Shown: in pieces, positions 28,337 through 36,643 of the stretch
How positions within the stretch are numbered: the first letter of the stretch is position 1
Layout: every line of letters begins with the position of its first letter
Assembly: GCF_008274215.1 (NCBI RefSeq)
Contig: NZ_VTPS01000005.1
Coordinates: 62,001-126,000, forward strand
DNA length: 64,000 bases
DNA from: Calorimonas adulescens
GTDB lineage: Bacteria; Bacillota; Thermoanaerobacteria; Thermoanaerobacterales; UBA4877
Reading direction: 5' to 3'
Position numbers and translations under genes: made by a program
Notes under the pieces: generated by a model
Told to the model about the DNA's origin: nothing
What the model saw: only the letters and a program-made list of their open reading frames with translations
The model's database searches: none

Positions 28337-28462
28337 TTATAGTATGTTCTTATTCTCCATCGTCTTTTTTGCCTTTTTCATTGAATAACCGACAAACGCT
28401 GCTGAGACAGCATATGTGGCTGCAGCTGTCCTAACATTGATAAAACCATCAGGTATATGTAT
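28337..28462 (-). CDS. 41-codon CbiM/NikM N-terminus-like ORF with ATA start
   Basis: From ATA 28462, 7 nt after GGAGGG, the frame reads IHIPDGFINVRTAAATYAVS, then AAFVGYSMKKAKKTMENKN, I, L and a stop. Full CbiM/NikM proteins (nickel/cobalt ECF S components) begin MHIPDGF followed by this first membrane helix, and their N-terminal Met-His loop binds the metal. Here the protein ends after helix 1 and the start is ATA. Either a decayed remnant or a stand-alone peptide. It lies between DUF3842 and the nickel-cofactor genes. Confidence 0.6.
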   Translation of the reverse strand: MHIPDGFINVRTAAATYAVSAAFVGYSMKKAKKTMENKNIL

Positions 28463-28480
28463 TTTTTACCCTCCTTCAAT

Positions 28481-28510
28481 AAAAAAATCATGAAGAATCA
28501 GTCTTCATGA
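28481..28510 (-). terminator. Terminator of the DUF3842 gene
   Basis: TCATGAAGA/TCTTCATGA, 9-bp perfect stem with a 5-nt loop, followed by seven T on the minus strand. The stop codon (28498-28500) is in the loop. Confidence 0.9.
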
Positions 28511-28929
28511 CCTACCTGTTCCTTCAATTCTGTTATCAGTTCATCCAAATAACCTTGCATAGCGCCCTCCTTGGTGCCAAGAATCTTCACATTACACCGC
28601 GAAGATGGAATTAAAAGCTTCATTGCATCCGAGGAAGACACTGCCTCAGCCATCTTTGGGGTAAGCTCACCCATTAGTGAATTGGATATGATTATAGCTA
28701 TGGGACCTATTATTAAATCCACCTTTTTAGCATTTACTACTATGGCGTTCTCGCCTGTAGCGCCTTCATCGGCGCCTCCTTTTAACATATTAAACGTAGC
28801 TGTGGAGTTGGTGCCAAGGGCTATTATCTTTACAGGCAACCTCTCCTGCCTTATCCTCTCAATGACAGCCCGGCCAAGTCCTCCACCCTGACCATCAATT
28901 ACCGCTATATACAGATTATCTCTCTTCAT
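28498..28929 (-). CDS. DUF3842 family protein
   Basis: About 143 residues. IAVIDGQGGGLGRAVIERI is a nucleotide-binding-like glycine-rich strand-loop-helix, followed by IIALGTNSTATFNML, GATGENAIVVNAKKVDLIIGP and NSLMGELTPKMAEAV, the family pattern. Function unknown. The ATG at 28929 is in frame with one at 28947; neither has a good ribosome binding site, so coupling to the upstream S-component gene (15-32 bp away) is likely. The CbiM-like ORF follows. Confidence 0.85.
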   Translation of the reverse strand: MKRDNLYIAVIDGQGGGLGRAVIERIRQERLPVKIIALGTNSTATFNMLKGGADEGATGENAIVVNAKKVDLIIGPIAIIISNSLMGELTPKMAEAVSSSDAMKLLIPSSRCNVKILGTKEGAMQGYLDELITELKEQVGHED

Positions 28930-28961
28930 ATTTTTAATTCTACACACATTTCACAGTACTG

Positions 28962-29459
28962 TCAATAGATATCTTTAGATGCTCCCTTCTTAATAACAGG
29001 CATAAGGGCATAGACTAAGGCCATGGATATCAATGCATCTACAGTGTGATGAAGTACAGTGCCTATGACCACCACACCGGCCATATAGGTACCTATACCA
29101 AAAGGTATGACTATAAGTCCCTCTAAAATGGCATGTACTGGAAGGACAACAAAGACAGCCTTATTAAAACTCATGCCCCTTCTGATAAGCATCGCCCCTG
29201 CTGCTCCCCATACAGCGTGGGTGAGAGCCCTGGCTGCAACAACAGGCCCCAGCTTCAAAAGAAATCCAAAAGCGGAACCCAGCCCGACCATAACCGCTGC
29301 TGAAGGACTTACAAGCATTGCCAGCATCTCAGGCACATGTGCCGTAAGGGTTGCTGAAAACGGTGGTATTACAACACCCAGTATACCTCCAAAAGCTATA
29401 GGTATCATGATGGCAAGGGCTGTAAGCACAGCACCAGCAGTAAGTTCGTGAGTTTTCAT
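28962..29459 (-). CDS. niaX: Niacin-type ECF transporter S component (NiaX-like)
   Basis: 165 residues with five or six membrane helices; ELTAGAVLTALAIMIPIAFGGIL opens with the Ala-rich helix that contacts the ECF T component. The niacin assignment comes from the NiaR-type operator over its promoter and the niaR gene just upstream on the same strand. The start follows AGGAGG. The transporter ATPases and T component are not encoded here. Confidence 0.78.
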   Translation of the reverse strand: MKTHELTAGAVLTALAIMIPIAFGGILGVVIPPFSATLTAHVPEMLAMLVSPSAAVMVGLGSAFGFLLKLGPVVAARALTHAVWGAAGAMLIRRGMSFNKAVFVVLPVHAILEGLIVIPFGIGTYMAGVVVIGTVLHHTVDALISMALVYALMPVIKKGASKDIY

Positions 29460-29474
29460 CTATATTCCTCCTAT

Positions 29475-29533
29475 CTTTACAGTTGTCTTTACATCTGTAA
29501 AGATATTATAACACCTGCTGAAAAGAGCTGCAA
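29475..29533 (-). promoter_or_regulatory. niaX promoter with NiaR operator
   Basis: TTGCAG (29528-29533) and TATAAT (29505-29510) are 17 bp apart on the minus strand. Directly downstream, 29475-29502 holds three TTACA/TGTAA-type half-sites, including the palindrome TTTACAGATGTAAA, as in NiaR (YrxA) operators. Binding would block initiation. Confidence 0.8.
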
Positions 29534-29697
29534 GTGTTAACAAAAAATAAACATAGATTTAACATGGATTTAATACAAAAATCTATAGGTGGTGCTATAC
29601 TGAAGATGGTGGTCTTACACGAGGGCAATATCCCTCACAACTTAATATGGAAGGTAAGTCCCCTCAACCTTCCCCTCCTAAATTTTCATATATATTT

Positions 29698-30213
29698 TCA
29701 ATCCATTATAAAGCCCTTTTCTCTTAGGGCTTTCTCTATTCTTTCCAGCGCTGCCTCACTTTCAGCTTCTACGGTATGCAGGTGTACTCCCTCAGTAAGT
29801 GAGGACAAAAGCTTACCCTGGCTCTCTTTTATGCTCCTTATAAAGTTGTCAAGGTCATACCTGGATGATATCATGAGGTATCCTTTTAATTCACCATATA
29901 CCGGGTGCTCAACTATAACGTCCAGTACCTTTCCCCCGTAATCTACTATGGTGGAGAGCTCTTCATAGACATCTTCCATACCATGCCTGCAGGCAAAAAT
30001 TCTCGTCTTCCTCTGCATGTTTCCTTCCAGCCTGTAACCCTGAGGCGTGGAGAGTATCTTTTTCCCTTCAGCTCTCATGATTGCGATGTCCTGGACAATC
30101 ACCTGTCTGCTAACTCCGAGCCGGCTTGACAGCTCACTCCCGGAGATAACCCCTCCATTTTCCAACATTTCAATTATCCTGCACCTTCTTGCCGCTGCAT
30201 CCACTGCCTTCAC
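29698..30213 (-). CDS. niaR: Niacin-responsive repressor NiaR (HTH + 3H domain)
   Basis: 171 residues: helix-turn-helix (ISGSELSSRLGVSRQVIVQD) then the 3H domain with its conserved histidines (ACRHGMEDVYEEL, VEHPVYGELKG, EGVHLHTVEAES). NiaR senses nicotinic acid and represses NAD salvage genes. The GTG at 30213 is used here; internal GTG codons near 30204 also fit the AGGTGAAGG site. It overlaps the DUF5317 gene end. A 180-bp gap separates it from the niaX promoter. Confidence 0.92.
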   Translation of the reverse strand: MKAVDAAARRCRIIEMLENGGVISGSELSSRLGVSRQVIVQDIAIMRAEGKKILSTPQGYRLEGNMQRKTRIFACRHGMEDVYEELSTIVDYGGKVLDVIVEHPVYGELKGYLMISSRYDLDNFIRSIKESQGKLLSSLTEGVHLHTVEAESEAALERIEKALREKGFIMD

Positions 30214-30748
30214 CTGCCTTCTTTACCAGTATGTCCTGAATGAGAAAAAATAGTCCTATGCAAATAAATATATCACCTATACTCAGCACATCCGGTCTCG
30301 GATAGGGTTTTGGTATGTATATTATATCTCCCAGAATCCATAAGGGCGTACCCGGTGTTATCATCACATGAGAAATAAGGCCTCCCCTGGCAAGACTGTC
30401 TGCAAGTTCTGTAAAACCAGCTTTTCTTGCCGCTTTCAAAAGTACCGGCATCCTGCCGCCGTTTAAAGCTATAACCACCATGTTCAGGAAAACCCCAATG
30501 CCCACTGGCCAGAATACCCTGTTATCCCTGTTCATATAAACCGCAACCATAAGAAATGCAAAAGAGGACAGGTACAGCCAGTACCTTAAATGTCCAATCT
30601 CTTTCGCATACAATACACTGACCGTTTCTATAAGCAGGCCCAGTGCAAACAGGTATGAGCCCCTTATCTCATATTGGGCCGCAGCCTTTATATCAACGCC
30701 TCTTATTATTGCTATGATTAAAGAAATGACCACAACATCAATAAACAC
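30170..30748 (-). CDS. DUF5317 family membrane protein
   Basis: 192 residues from GTG 30748 behind GGGAG; a longer frame to 30826 would run deep into the HD-GYP gene. Several hydrophobic helices plus the NGGRMPV motif that marks DUF5317, and the conserved LGDIIYIPKPYPRP segment near the end. Function unknown. It overlaps the HD-GYP stop by 11 bp and the niaR start by 44 bp, so all three are probably co-transcribed. Confidence 0.8.
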   Translation of the reverse strand: MFIDVVVISLIIAIIRGVDIKAAAQYEIRGSYLFALGLLIETVSVLYAKEIGHLRYWLYLSSFAFLMVAVYMNRDNRVFWPVGIGVFLNMVVIALNGGRMPVLLKAARKAGFTELADSLARGGLISHVMITPGTPLWILGDIIYIPKPYPRPDVLSIGDIFICIGLFFLIQDILVKKAGEGSGCSGKKVQDN

Positions 30749-32024
30749 GTATAAACAACTCCCTGTTATTGGCAAATGCCTTTTTAAATGCCTCCAGTGC
30801 AGTAGGTATAAAATGGCCACGCTCATTGACTATCACAGAATACGCCTCATCTTCACTCATAGCCTGCCTGTAGGGCCTATCTGAAGTCAGGGCGTCATAA
30901 ACATCTGCAATGGCGAGTATGCCTGCTTCTAAGGGTATCTTATCCCCCAGCTGTTCAGGATATCCTTTACCGTTATACCACTCGTGATGATATCGTATCC
31001 ACCGCGCTTCCATCTCCAAAAACTCTATATTCCTTACTATTCTGTAACCTATCTCAGCATGTTCCTTGACCTTCTCATACTCCTCCGGTGTCAGGCGGCC
31101 AGGCTTATTTAATATGCCCTCATCTATCCCAATCTTGCCGACATCGTGCAGGAGAGCTGCAATCTTAATCTTTTCTATTTTGGCATCCGGAAGACCAAGC
31201 TCCTTAGCTATAGTCTCTGCATATTTTTCTACCCTCTGTGAATGGCCTTTGGTGTATTTATCCTTTGCCTCTATGGCGTCCACAAAGGCCTGTATAGTCT
31301 CATAATACGTCTTTTTTAAATCAAGATAGATCTGTACTGTATACCTGACTATCAAAATAGGCAAAAAGAAAAACGCAAGACTTATGTAGCCATACAGATC
31401 ATACGCCACGCTCAGCAAAAACCCCATAAACCCCATAGATACAAAATTTGGTAGTCCCAAAGTGAAATTTTCTTTAAAGGTTTTACAAAAATCAATCCCT
31501 TTGTCAAAATAGATAACAAGGCTTATCAACAGATCATTTATAAGCAGAAAAATAAAAGAAAACATCATTGTAGTTATGAATTGATTTATATATCCCAAAA
31601 TACCATGTATCTGCAATGCCACATAAATATAGTTATAGGCAATATGCGCCGATATATAGAAACTTATAACAGTAGAAGCTGTATTAAATACGGTAACCTT
31701 AAACGGCCTGTTAAAGACAAACTTAGACTCACCCTTCTTATAGTAGACACTGAAAAACTCTGCTAATCCTACTATAAATACCGCTTTATCAATACCCAGA
31801 ACCGATATGGCTAAAATCTGAGACACTAAGCTAAAGGAGACCAGAGTACCATTACCCAACTCCAAGGTAAGGGACTCTGATATGACAAGGACAGCAAAAA
31901 AAACAGCAAGCCTGCCTATATCAAACCCACTATCAGATACCGTGCTTATACCCCTACCCAGTATCAGCAAGGCTACAGCAGATAAGGTCAATATATATGC
32001 AAAAAGTAACTTCTGTCTGCTCAA
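30738..32024 (-). CDS. Membrane HD-GYP domain phosphodiesterase
   Basis: 428 residues: about eight membrane helices (1-235), then an HD-GYP domain with AALLHDVGKIGID (HD at 293-294) and the full HHEWYNGKGYP motif (346-356), which marks active HD-GYP enzymes that cleave c-di-GMP or related cyclic dinucleotides. The membrane part is presumably a sensor. It follows a 13-bp inverted-repeat element and a 28-residue ORF. Confidence 0.92.
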   Translation of the reverse strand: MSRQKLLFAYILTLSAVALLILGRGISTVSDSGFDIGRLAVFFAVLVISESLTLELGNGTLVSFSLVSQILAISVLGIDKAVFIVGLAEFFSVYYKKGESKFVFNRPFKVTVFNTASTVISFYISAHIAYNYIYVALQIHGILGYINQFITTMMFSFIFLLINDLLISLVIYFDKGIDFCKTFKENFTLGLPNFVSMGFMGFLLSVAYDLYGYISLAFFFLPILIVRYTVQIYLDLKKTYYETIQAFVDAIEAKDKYTKGHSQRVEKYAETIAKELGLPDAKIEKIKIAALLHDVGKIGIDEGILNKPGRLTPEEYEKVKEHAEIGYRIVRNIEFLEMEARWIRYHHEWYNGKGYPEQLGDKIPLEAGILAIADVYDALTSDRPYRQAMSEDEAYSVIVNERGHFIPTALEAFKKAFANNRELFIRVY

Positions 32025-32048
32025 ACGATTGTCCCCCTTCTATAAAAA

Positions 32049-32231
32049 CGGCCGGTATAAACAGTTTAGATTACCATGGTGACCACTTAAAACCTGCTCC
32101 GCCAACTACTGCCAGAGCCATTAAGGTTAAAAGAATAGATATTATCCTTGCCTTCATCCCTAAGCCCCCCTTTATGTTTTTCTCTATCCCACGCTACGGG
32201 ACAGGAGGCCGCTACGCTACGTTTATACCGG
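32049..32231. repeat. Long inverted repeat bounding a 28-codon ORF
   Basis: GGCCGGTATAAAC (32049-32061) and its perfect complement GTTTATACCGGCC (32219-32231) bracket 157 bp. On the minus transcript the upstream arm can alternatively pair with a nearer GCGGCC (about 32206-32211), and the downstream arm is followed by GTTTTTAT. A small hairpin (TGTCCC/GGGATA) with loop GTAGCGT lies between. This looks like an attenuator, riboswitch or small mobile element. Confidence 0.6.
32071..32157 (-). CDS. 28-residue single-helix membrane peptide
   Basis: MKARIISILLTLMALAVV continues GGAGFKWSPW. It is one hydrophobic helix with a basic start and a Trp-rich end. The ATG at 32157 follows GGGGGGCTTAGGG. No family recognised. 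It lies inside the inverted-repeat element just upstream of the HD-GYP gene; it could be a leader peptide or a membrane micro-protein. Confidence 0.5.
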   Translation of the reverse strand: MKARIISILLTLMALAVVGGAGFKWSPW

Positions 32232-32240
32232 CCTTTTTTT

Positions 32241-32879
32241 CTATTTTTTAAGTGTATTGACTACCCTGTTGACTGCATTTAAAACAGCCTTTACACATGC
32301 CTCCTCAATCTCCTCATGGACAATTGCATTTCCAATATATAGTTCCTTATGTCTTGTATTCATGACGCTGAGCACCACAACCAGCACCTTCAAATTGGCT
32401 ATGTCTATAAACTTATAGTCTTCAACAACAAGGACGATTTCATCCGATATGTACTTATTCAATGCAGAAACCACTGCATTTATAAAAGCAGTCGGTAAAA
32501 AACCACTGGAATGGACTCCGCTGTATTCACCCTCATACGCAATATCGTTCTTTTCAAGAACGACCCGTGCGCTTCCCCTAATTCCTTCAAGACTGTACTG
32601 CAGGCTTCTTATCCTTAACCGCTCGTCATCATTGGGTAATCCATCGTTCTCTATTTCAGCTACACTTATAACCTTGTAATCTATATCAACATTGAACTTC
32701 GCCATGAGAGCCGACTGTACGTCTCTGGAAATCTGTTTAGGATTTCTGCTCTTATCTGCAAGTACATGTATCTCTACAATTTCGCCACGGTCATTCTTTA
32801 TTATCTTGCTGGATATTACTCCTCCAAGCTGGTTTAATGTCTTTTCCATTTCTTCAAGAAGGTTTTTATCTGTTTCCAT
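32241..32879 (-). CDS. Hypothetical protein, clostridial conserved type
   Basis: About 212 residues (ATG 32879; ATG 32885 also possible; GGAAGGA upstream). The N-terminal half has a predicted strand-helix pattern with VEIHVLADKSRNPKQISRDVQSALM, then VDIDYKVISVAEI. The C-terminal half (FINAVVSALNKYI, LVVVLSVMN, ELYIGNAIVHEEI) resembles a small alpha/beta domain. No signal peptide or membrane helix. I do not assign a function. It lies between hpf and the inverted-repeat element. Confidence 0.7.
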   Translation of the reverse strand: METDKNLLEEMEKTLNQLGGVISSKIIKNDRGEIVEIHVLADKSRNPKQISRDVQSALMAKFNVDIDYKVISVAEIENDGLPNDDERLRIRSLQYSLEGIRGSARVVLEKNDIAYEGEYSGVHSSGFLPTAFINAVVSALNKYISDEIVLVVEDYKFIDIANLKVLVVVLSVMNTRHKELYIGNAIVHEEIEEACVKAVLNAVNRVVNTLKK

Positions 32880-32951
32880 TAGCATCCGTCCTTCCAATTG
32901 TACATATATTAAATTATTCTACTTATTTTTGCTAATTCCTTCTTAAATAAT

Positions 32952-32979
32952 AAAAAAAATGGATGGATCTCCTCCATCT
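32952..32979 (-). terminator. Terminator downstream of hpf
   Basis: GATGGA/TCCATC stem with a GGAGA loop, followed by CATTTTTTTT on the minus strand, 35 bp after the hpf stop. Confidence 0.75.
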
Positions 32980-33013
32980 TTAAATAAAAATATCAATAAA
33001 TAAACTATTATCT

Positions 33014-33547
33014 TTATTCCTCATTTGGCTCTATAAGGCCATACCTTCCATCCTTCCGTTTATAGACCACAGCCACATCATCGGTCTCCTCATTGGTAAA
33101 GACAAAGAAGTCATGTCCAAGGAGGTTCATCTGAAGTATAGCCTCCTCAACTGACATGGGCTTGATACTAATCTTTTTTGTCCTTACAACCTCGAAGCCT
33201 TCCTCCTCTTCCTTAGGCCCCTGAGGTAAATCGGCATATCTTATGGAATCTCCGCTACTGAATCTTTTCTCCAATCTGGTTTTATATTTAAGTATCTGTT
33301 TTTCAATCTTATCAACCGCATTATCAATGGAAACATACATATCCGGTGTGGCTTCCTCTGCCCTGAAAAGTATATCCCTGAATGGTATTAATATCTCTGC
33401 TTTATGAAATCCCCTTTCTACCTCCAACAATACCCTTGCCTCGAGCTCTTTGTAGAAATATTTGTCAAGCTTTTGGAGTTTCTTTTTTGCTCTCTCCTTT
33501 AATGCATCAGTAACATCCATGTTTTTGCCTGTTACAGCAACCTGCAT
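33014..33547 (-). CDS. hpf: Ribosome hibernation promoting factor, long form
   Basis: 177 residues from ATG 33547 (MQVAVTGKNMDVTDAL) behind GAGGGGAG. The N-terminal S30AE domain is followed by a linker and the C-terminal domain KKISIKPMSVEEAILQMNLL and DDVAVVYKRKDGRYGLIEP that dimerizes 70S into 100S ribosomes. Long HPF is the Gram-positive form. It is a single gene with its own terminator. Confidence 0.97.
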   Translation of the reverse strand: MQVAVTGKNMDVTDALKERAKKKLQKLDKYFYKELEARVLLEVERGFHKAEILIPFRDILFRAEEATPDMYVSIDNAVDKIEKQILKYKTRLEKRFSSGDSIRYADLPQGPKEEEEGFEVVRTKKISIKPMSVEEAILQMNLLGHDFFVFTNEETDDVAVVYKRKDGRYGLIEPNEE

Positions 33548-33633
33548 ATCATCAACTCCCCTCATTTTTAGGATGCATATAGTTATATTCTATCTTCTTC
33601 CCTTTTTTCCTTCTTTTATTACAAAACTTTTCT

Positions 33634-34356
33634 CTAATACAGGACCTTGCTTAAGAATTCCTGAGCCCTGCTGTTTTCTGGATGAGAAAAGAATTGTTCG
33701 GGAGTTGATTCCTCCAATATCTGGCCTCCATCCATGAATATTATCCTGTCGCCCACCTCTCTGGCAAATCCCATCTCATGGGTAACCACCACCATGGTCA
33801 TACCCTCCTCAGCTAAGCCCTCCATGGTCATAAGAACCTCTTTTACCATTTCAGGGTCCAGGGCCGACGTGGGTTCGTCAAAAAGCATTATATCCGGCTG
33901 CATAGCCAGGGCACGGCATATGGCCACCCTTTGTCTCTGTCCGCCTGACAGTTGAGATGGAAAAGCATATATTTTGTCCTCCAAACCTATCTTTTTCAGG
34001 AACTCGAATGCAATATCCTCGGCAATATCCTTGCTAAGTCCCTTTACCTTCATAGGGGCAAGGGTTATATTGCCAAGCACATTAAGGTTATTAAACAGAT
34101 TAAAGTGCTGAAAAACCATACCAATCTTCTGCCTTATGCGGTTGACATCCGTCTTTTTGTCTATCAGCTCCCCCTCTATATATATCTTGCCGCTGGTAGG
34201 ATACTCCAGCAGGTTTATGCATCTTAAAAAGGTGCTTTTCCCCGAGCCACTCGGTCCAATGATTACAACTACATCCCCCTTGTCCACCTTTGCATTTATA
34301 CCCTTTAGTACATGCAGCTTGCCAAAATTTTTGTGGAGGTCTTCAACGCGAATCAC
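33634..34356 (-). CDS. Polar amino acid ABC transporter ATP-binding protein
   Basis: 240 residues, GlnQ type: Walker [15 protein letters not shown], signature [15 protein letters not shown], Walker [17 protein letters not shown]-loop VVTHEM. It energizes import with the permease and binding protein just upstream. Overlaps the permease gene by 14 bp. Substrate (glutamine, glutamate, arginine or cystine) not determined. Confidence 0.96.
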   Translation of the reverse strand: MIRVEDLHKNFGKLHVLKGINAKVDKGDVVVIIGPSGSGKSTFLRCINLLEYPTSGKIYIEGELIDKKTDVNRIRQKIGMVFQHFNLFNNLNVLGNITLAPMKVKGLSKDIAEDIAFEFLKKIGLEDKIYAFPSQLSGGQRQRVAICRALAMQPDIMLFDEPTSALDPEMVKEVLMTMEGLAEEGMTMVVVTHEMGFAREVGDRIIFMDGGQILEESTPEQFFSHPENSRAQEFLSKVLY

Positions 34357-35008
34357 TGGCTTTAAGCCTCCTCTCCAGGATTCTCTGAAAAGTAGAGAAT
34401 ATATAAGTCATCACAAAATAAATGAGCGCAACCACAATCAATGGTTCAAAGGCTGTATACGTGGCTGCTCTTATTATATCAGCCTGCCTCATCAGGTCGC
34501 TCATGCTTATAACAGAGACAGCGGCTGATTCTTTGAGCAGCGCTACAAACTCATTGCCCAGCGCAGGAAGAATGTTCTTTATTGCCTGGGGAATAATCAC
34601 AAAGCGCATAGCCAGGCCGTAACTCATGCCCAGAGACCGGGCAGCTTCCATCTGTCCATAGTCCACTGCCTGTATTCCTGCCCTGATAATCTCAGCCACA
34701 TACGCACCGCTATTTATACTAAGGGCAGCTACTGCTGCCGGAAAGCTTGGTATATCCTGACCTATAAGCTGTGGCAGTCCGTAATAAACTATATATAACT
34801 GCACAAGTAACGGCGTCCCCCTTATAAGCTCCACATATGCACTCCCTATAAAGCTTAGGGGCTTAAAGCTGGACATCTTCAATAAAGCCACCACAAGACC
34901 GAGTATTATCCCAAAAATCACAGAAACTAATGTAAGTTCAATGGTAGTAACAGCCCCCTTTACAAAAAGGGGACTGTATGAGGAGATCCTAGAAAAATCA
35001 AGATTCAA
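34343..35008 (-). CDS. Polar amino acid ABC transporter permease
   Basis: 221 residues from TTG 35008, 6 nt after GGAGGT; the frame is open to 35032 but lacks a site there. Five helices, the HisM/GlnP start [17 protein letters not shown], the EAA loop [23 protein letters not shown] and [20 protein letters not shown]. It forms the membrane channel. Confidence 0.95.
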   Translation of the reverse strand: MNLDFSRISSYSPLFVKGAVTTIELTLVSVIFGIILGLVVALLKMSSFKPLSFIGSAYVELIRGTPLLVQLYIVYYGLPQLIGQDIPSFPAAVAALSINSGAYVAEIIRAGIQAVDYGQMEAARSLGMSYGLAMRFVIIPQAIKNILPALGNEFVALLKESAAVSVISMSDLMRQADIIRAATYTAFEPLIVVALIYFVMTYIFSTFQRILERRLKASDSR

Positions 35009-35021
35009 AGTTATACCTCCC

Positions 35022-35894
35022 TTATGCGCCAAACCACTTATTTACCATCTCGTCGTACTTGCCGCTATCCTTCAGGTCCTTTAAAACCTTATTTATTACC
35101 TCTACCAGGTCCTTATTTCCCTTTGCCACTGCTGCTGCAGAACCGCCGCCTTCATCTGCCAGCTCTTTAATATATACAGATTTTATATCGTCATTCATGC
35201 TGACAAACTTTTTTGCCACTACCTCAGTAGCCAGAACTGCATCAACCTTGCCGTTTTTAAGCTCCATTACGGCATCCGTCAGAAGGTTTATAGGCTTTGT
35301 TTTCATTCCCGCCTTTTGGGCTGCAGCTTCCTGAGTCGTACCCAACTGCACAGCAATCAGTTTATCCTTTAAATCGTCAATTGTTGCAATATTAGAGTCC
35401 TTTTTGACCAAGACAAGATTTTTCCCGGAGAAGTATATATCGGAAAAGTCCACACTCTTTGCCCTTTCCTCTGTGGCAGTCATACCGGATATTATTACAT
35501 CAATTTTATTCGCCTGAAGCATGGGTATAAGCCCATTAAAGGAAGTGTCAACTATATGCAACTTCACTCCCAGTTCATCGGCTATAGCCTGTGCCAGGTC
35601 AATATCAAACCCGACTATCTTATCTTCGCCGTTGATTATCTCATGGCTCTCATATGGAGGGTAGTCTGCACTGAGCCCTACTATAAGTTCACCTCTTGCC
35701 TTTATCTCATCAACTTTGCTTGTTTTTCCCGTGTTATCCTTAGACTGTGAATCAGAACTGCTTTGAGTCTGAGACTGTGAGCCAGAACCATTTTGAGCCT
35801 GAGGTTGTGCCGCAGGTTGACTGCTATTGCTTCCACAGGCTGCAACAGCCAGCACCAAAAATACAGTAAGCAAAACAACTACAACCTTCTTCAT
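35022..35894 (-). CDS. Amino acid ABC transporter substrate-binding lipoprotein
   Basis: 290 residues: lipoprotein signal ending VAAC, a Gln/Ser-rich linker (about 25-60), then an SBP_bac_3 domain (LIVGLSADYPPYE, GFDIDLAQAIADELG, DVIISGMTATEERAKSVDFSD). It captures a polar amino acid outside the membrane. First gene of the three-gene operon; GGGAGAGG precedes the ATG. The linker repeats look codon-slippage prone. Confidence 0.95.
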   Translation of the reverse strand: MKKVVVVLLTVFLVLAVAACGSNSSQPAAQPQAQNGSGSQSQTQSSSDSQSKDNTGKTSKVDEIKARGELIVGLSADYPPYESHEIINGEDKIVGFDIDLAQAIADELGVKLHIVDTSFNGLIPMLQANKIDVIISGMTATEERAKSVDFSDIYFSGKNLVLVKKDSNIATIDDLKDKLIAVQLGTTQEAAAQKAGMKTKPINLLTDAVMELKNGKVDAVLATEVVAKKFVSMNDDIKSVYIKELADEGGGSAAAVAKGNKDLVEVINKVLKDLKDSGKYDEMVNKWFGA

Positions 35895-36084
35895 CCAAAG
35901 ACCTCTCCCTTCTTTTTTGTATAATTATAGAGCATAATGCATATAAAATCAATATGTAGTCAAAAAAATATCTTATTTTTAAATTAAGATGGCTTGCCTC
36001 GATGTTTTTCTAACCTCGCTTATTAATTTTTACGGTAAAATTGATCCTGGATCATATACAATTTTCTTTTATATATGTTCAGTC

Positions 36085-36179
36085 TGTGGAAAACTACAGT
36101 ATAAAACTGTGGAAAATGTGGATAAGTCCCTCTATTAGCATGACTGATGGATTAACAATGTTGAAAGGCCTGTGGAGAA
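36085..36179. promoter_or_regulatory. Cluster of DnaA-box-like sites in an AT-rich gap
   Basis: Within 445 bp without a gene (35895-36339) lie one perfect DnaA box TGTGGATAA (36117-36125) and three close matches in the same orientation: TGTGGAAAA at 36085 and 36108, and TGTGGAGAA at 36171. The surroundings are very AT-rich. No replication genes are nearby, so a DnaA-binding reservoir is likelier than an origin. Confidence 0.45.
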
Positions 36180-36271
36180 CACACTACATATTTATTCATA
36201 CTTGCTTTAATTGTTATTATTTTATTAATGTATTATTTTATTAATGGCCCGTCAATATTATTTAGTACATA

Positions 36272-36309
36272 AATAAAAATTAAAAGGGACACACCCTAAG
36301 TGTCCCTTT
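36272..36309 (-). terminator. Terminator of the zinc-ribbon gene
   Basis: AAAGGGACAC/GTGTCCCTTT, a 10-bp perfect stem with a 7-nt loop, followed by a T-rich tail on the minus strand. Confidence 0.85.
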
Positions 36310-36339
36310 GATAATCCTCTTTACTATTACGTAAGGGGA

Positions 36340-36540
36340 TTAACCACGATTAAAACTTCTGTGAGATGATCTGCCACCATTCCCGTGGTTGTCATATCTC
36401 TGCTTTTTAGCATCTCTGCACTCCTTGCACCTTACGGGTTCATTCTGGAAACCTTTCTCAGCATAAAACTCTTGCTCTCCTGCGGTAAATACAAACTCCT
36501 TTCCGCAGTCCTTACAAACTAACACCTTGTCCTCATACAT
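36340..36540 (-). CDS. Small zinc-ribbon domain protein
   Basis: 66 residues: VCKDCGKEFVFTAGEQEFY and VRCKECRDAKKQRY give two CxxC pairs about 29 residues apart, the zinc-ribbon layout of a small stress-related family often called zinc-ribbon domain-containing (PF13451). The tail is Asn/Gly/Ser/Arg rich and probably disordered, possibly RNA-binding. Single gene with a terminator; AGGGGATTATCC precedes the ATG. Confidence 0.88.
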   Translation of the reverse strand: MYEDKVLVCKDCGKEFVFTAGEQEFYAEKGFQNEPVRCKECRDAKKQRYDNHGNGGRSSHRSFNRG

Positions 36541-36643
36541 ACGGATAATCCCCTCACTTTAAAGATATTGTTTGCCTATATTCCACTTTAATATACAGGC
36601 CATTATTATTATATGGTAAAAGCTTAAAAAAAGCAATACTTTT

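Noticed and set aside
29560-29690. Leader peptide or attenuator between niaR and niaX (GAGGG-N6-CCCTC hairpin and a stray AGGAGGGG)
   Set aside because: The hairpin is short, no T run follows, and the possible peptide of about ten codons has no recognisable meaning.
36085-36179. Chromosomal origin oriC
   Set aside because: No dnaA, dnaN or recF next to the DnaA boxes and no clear unwinding-element repeat; listed only as a box cluster.
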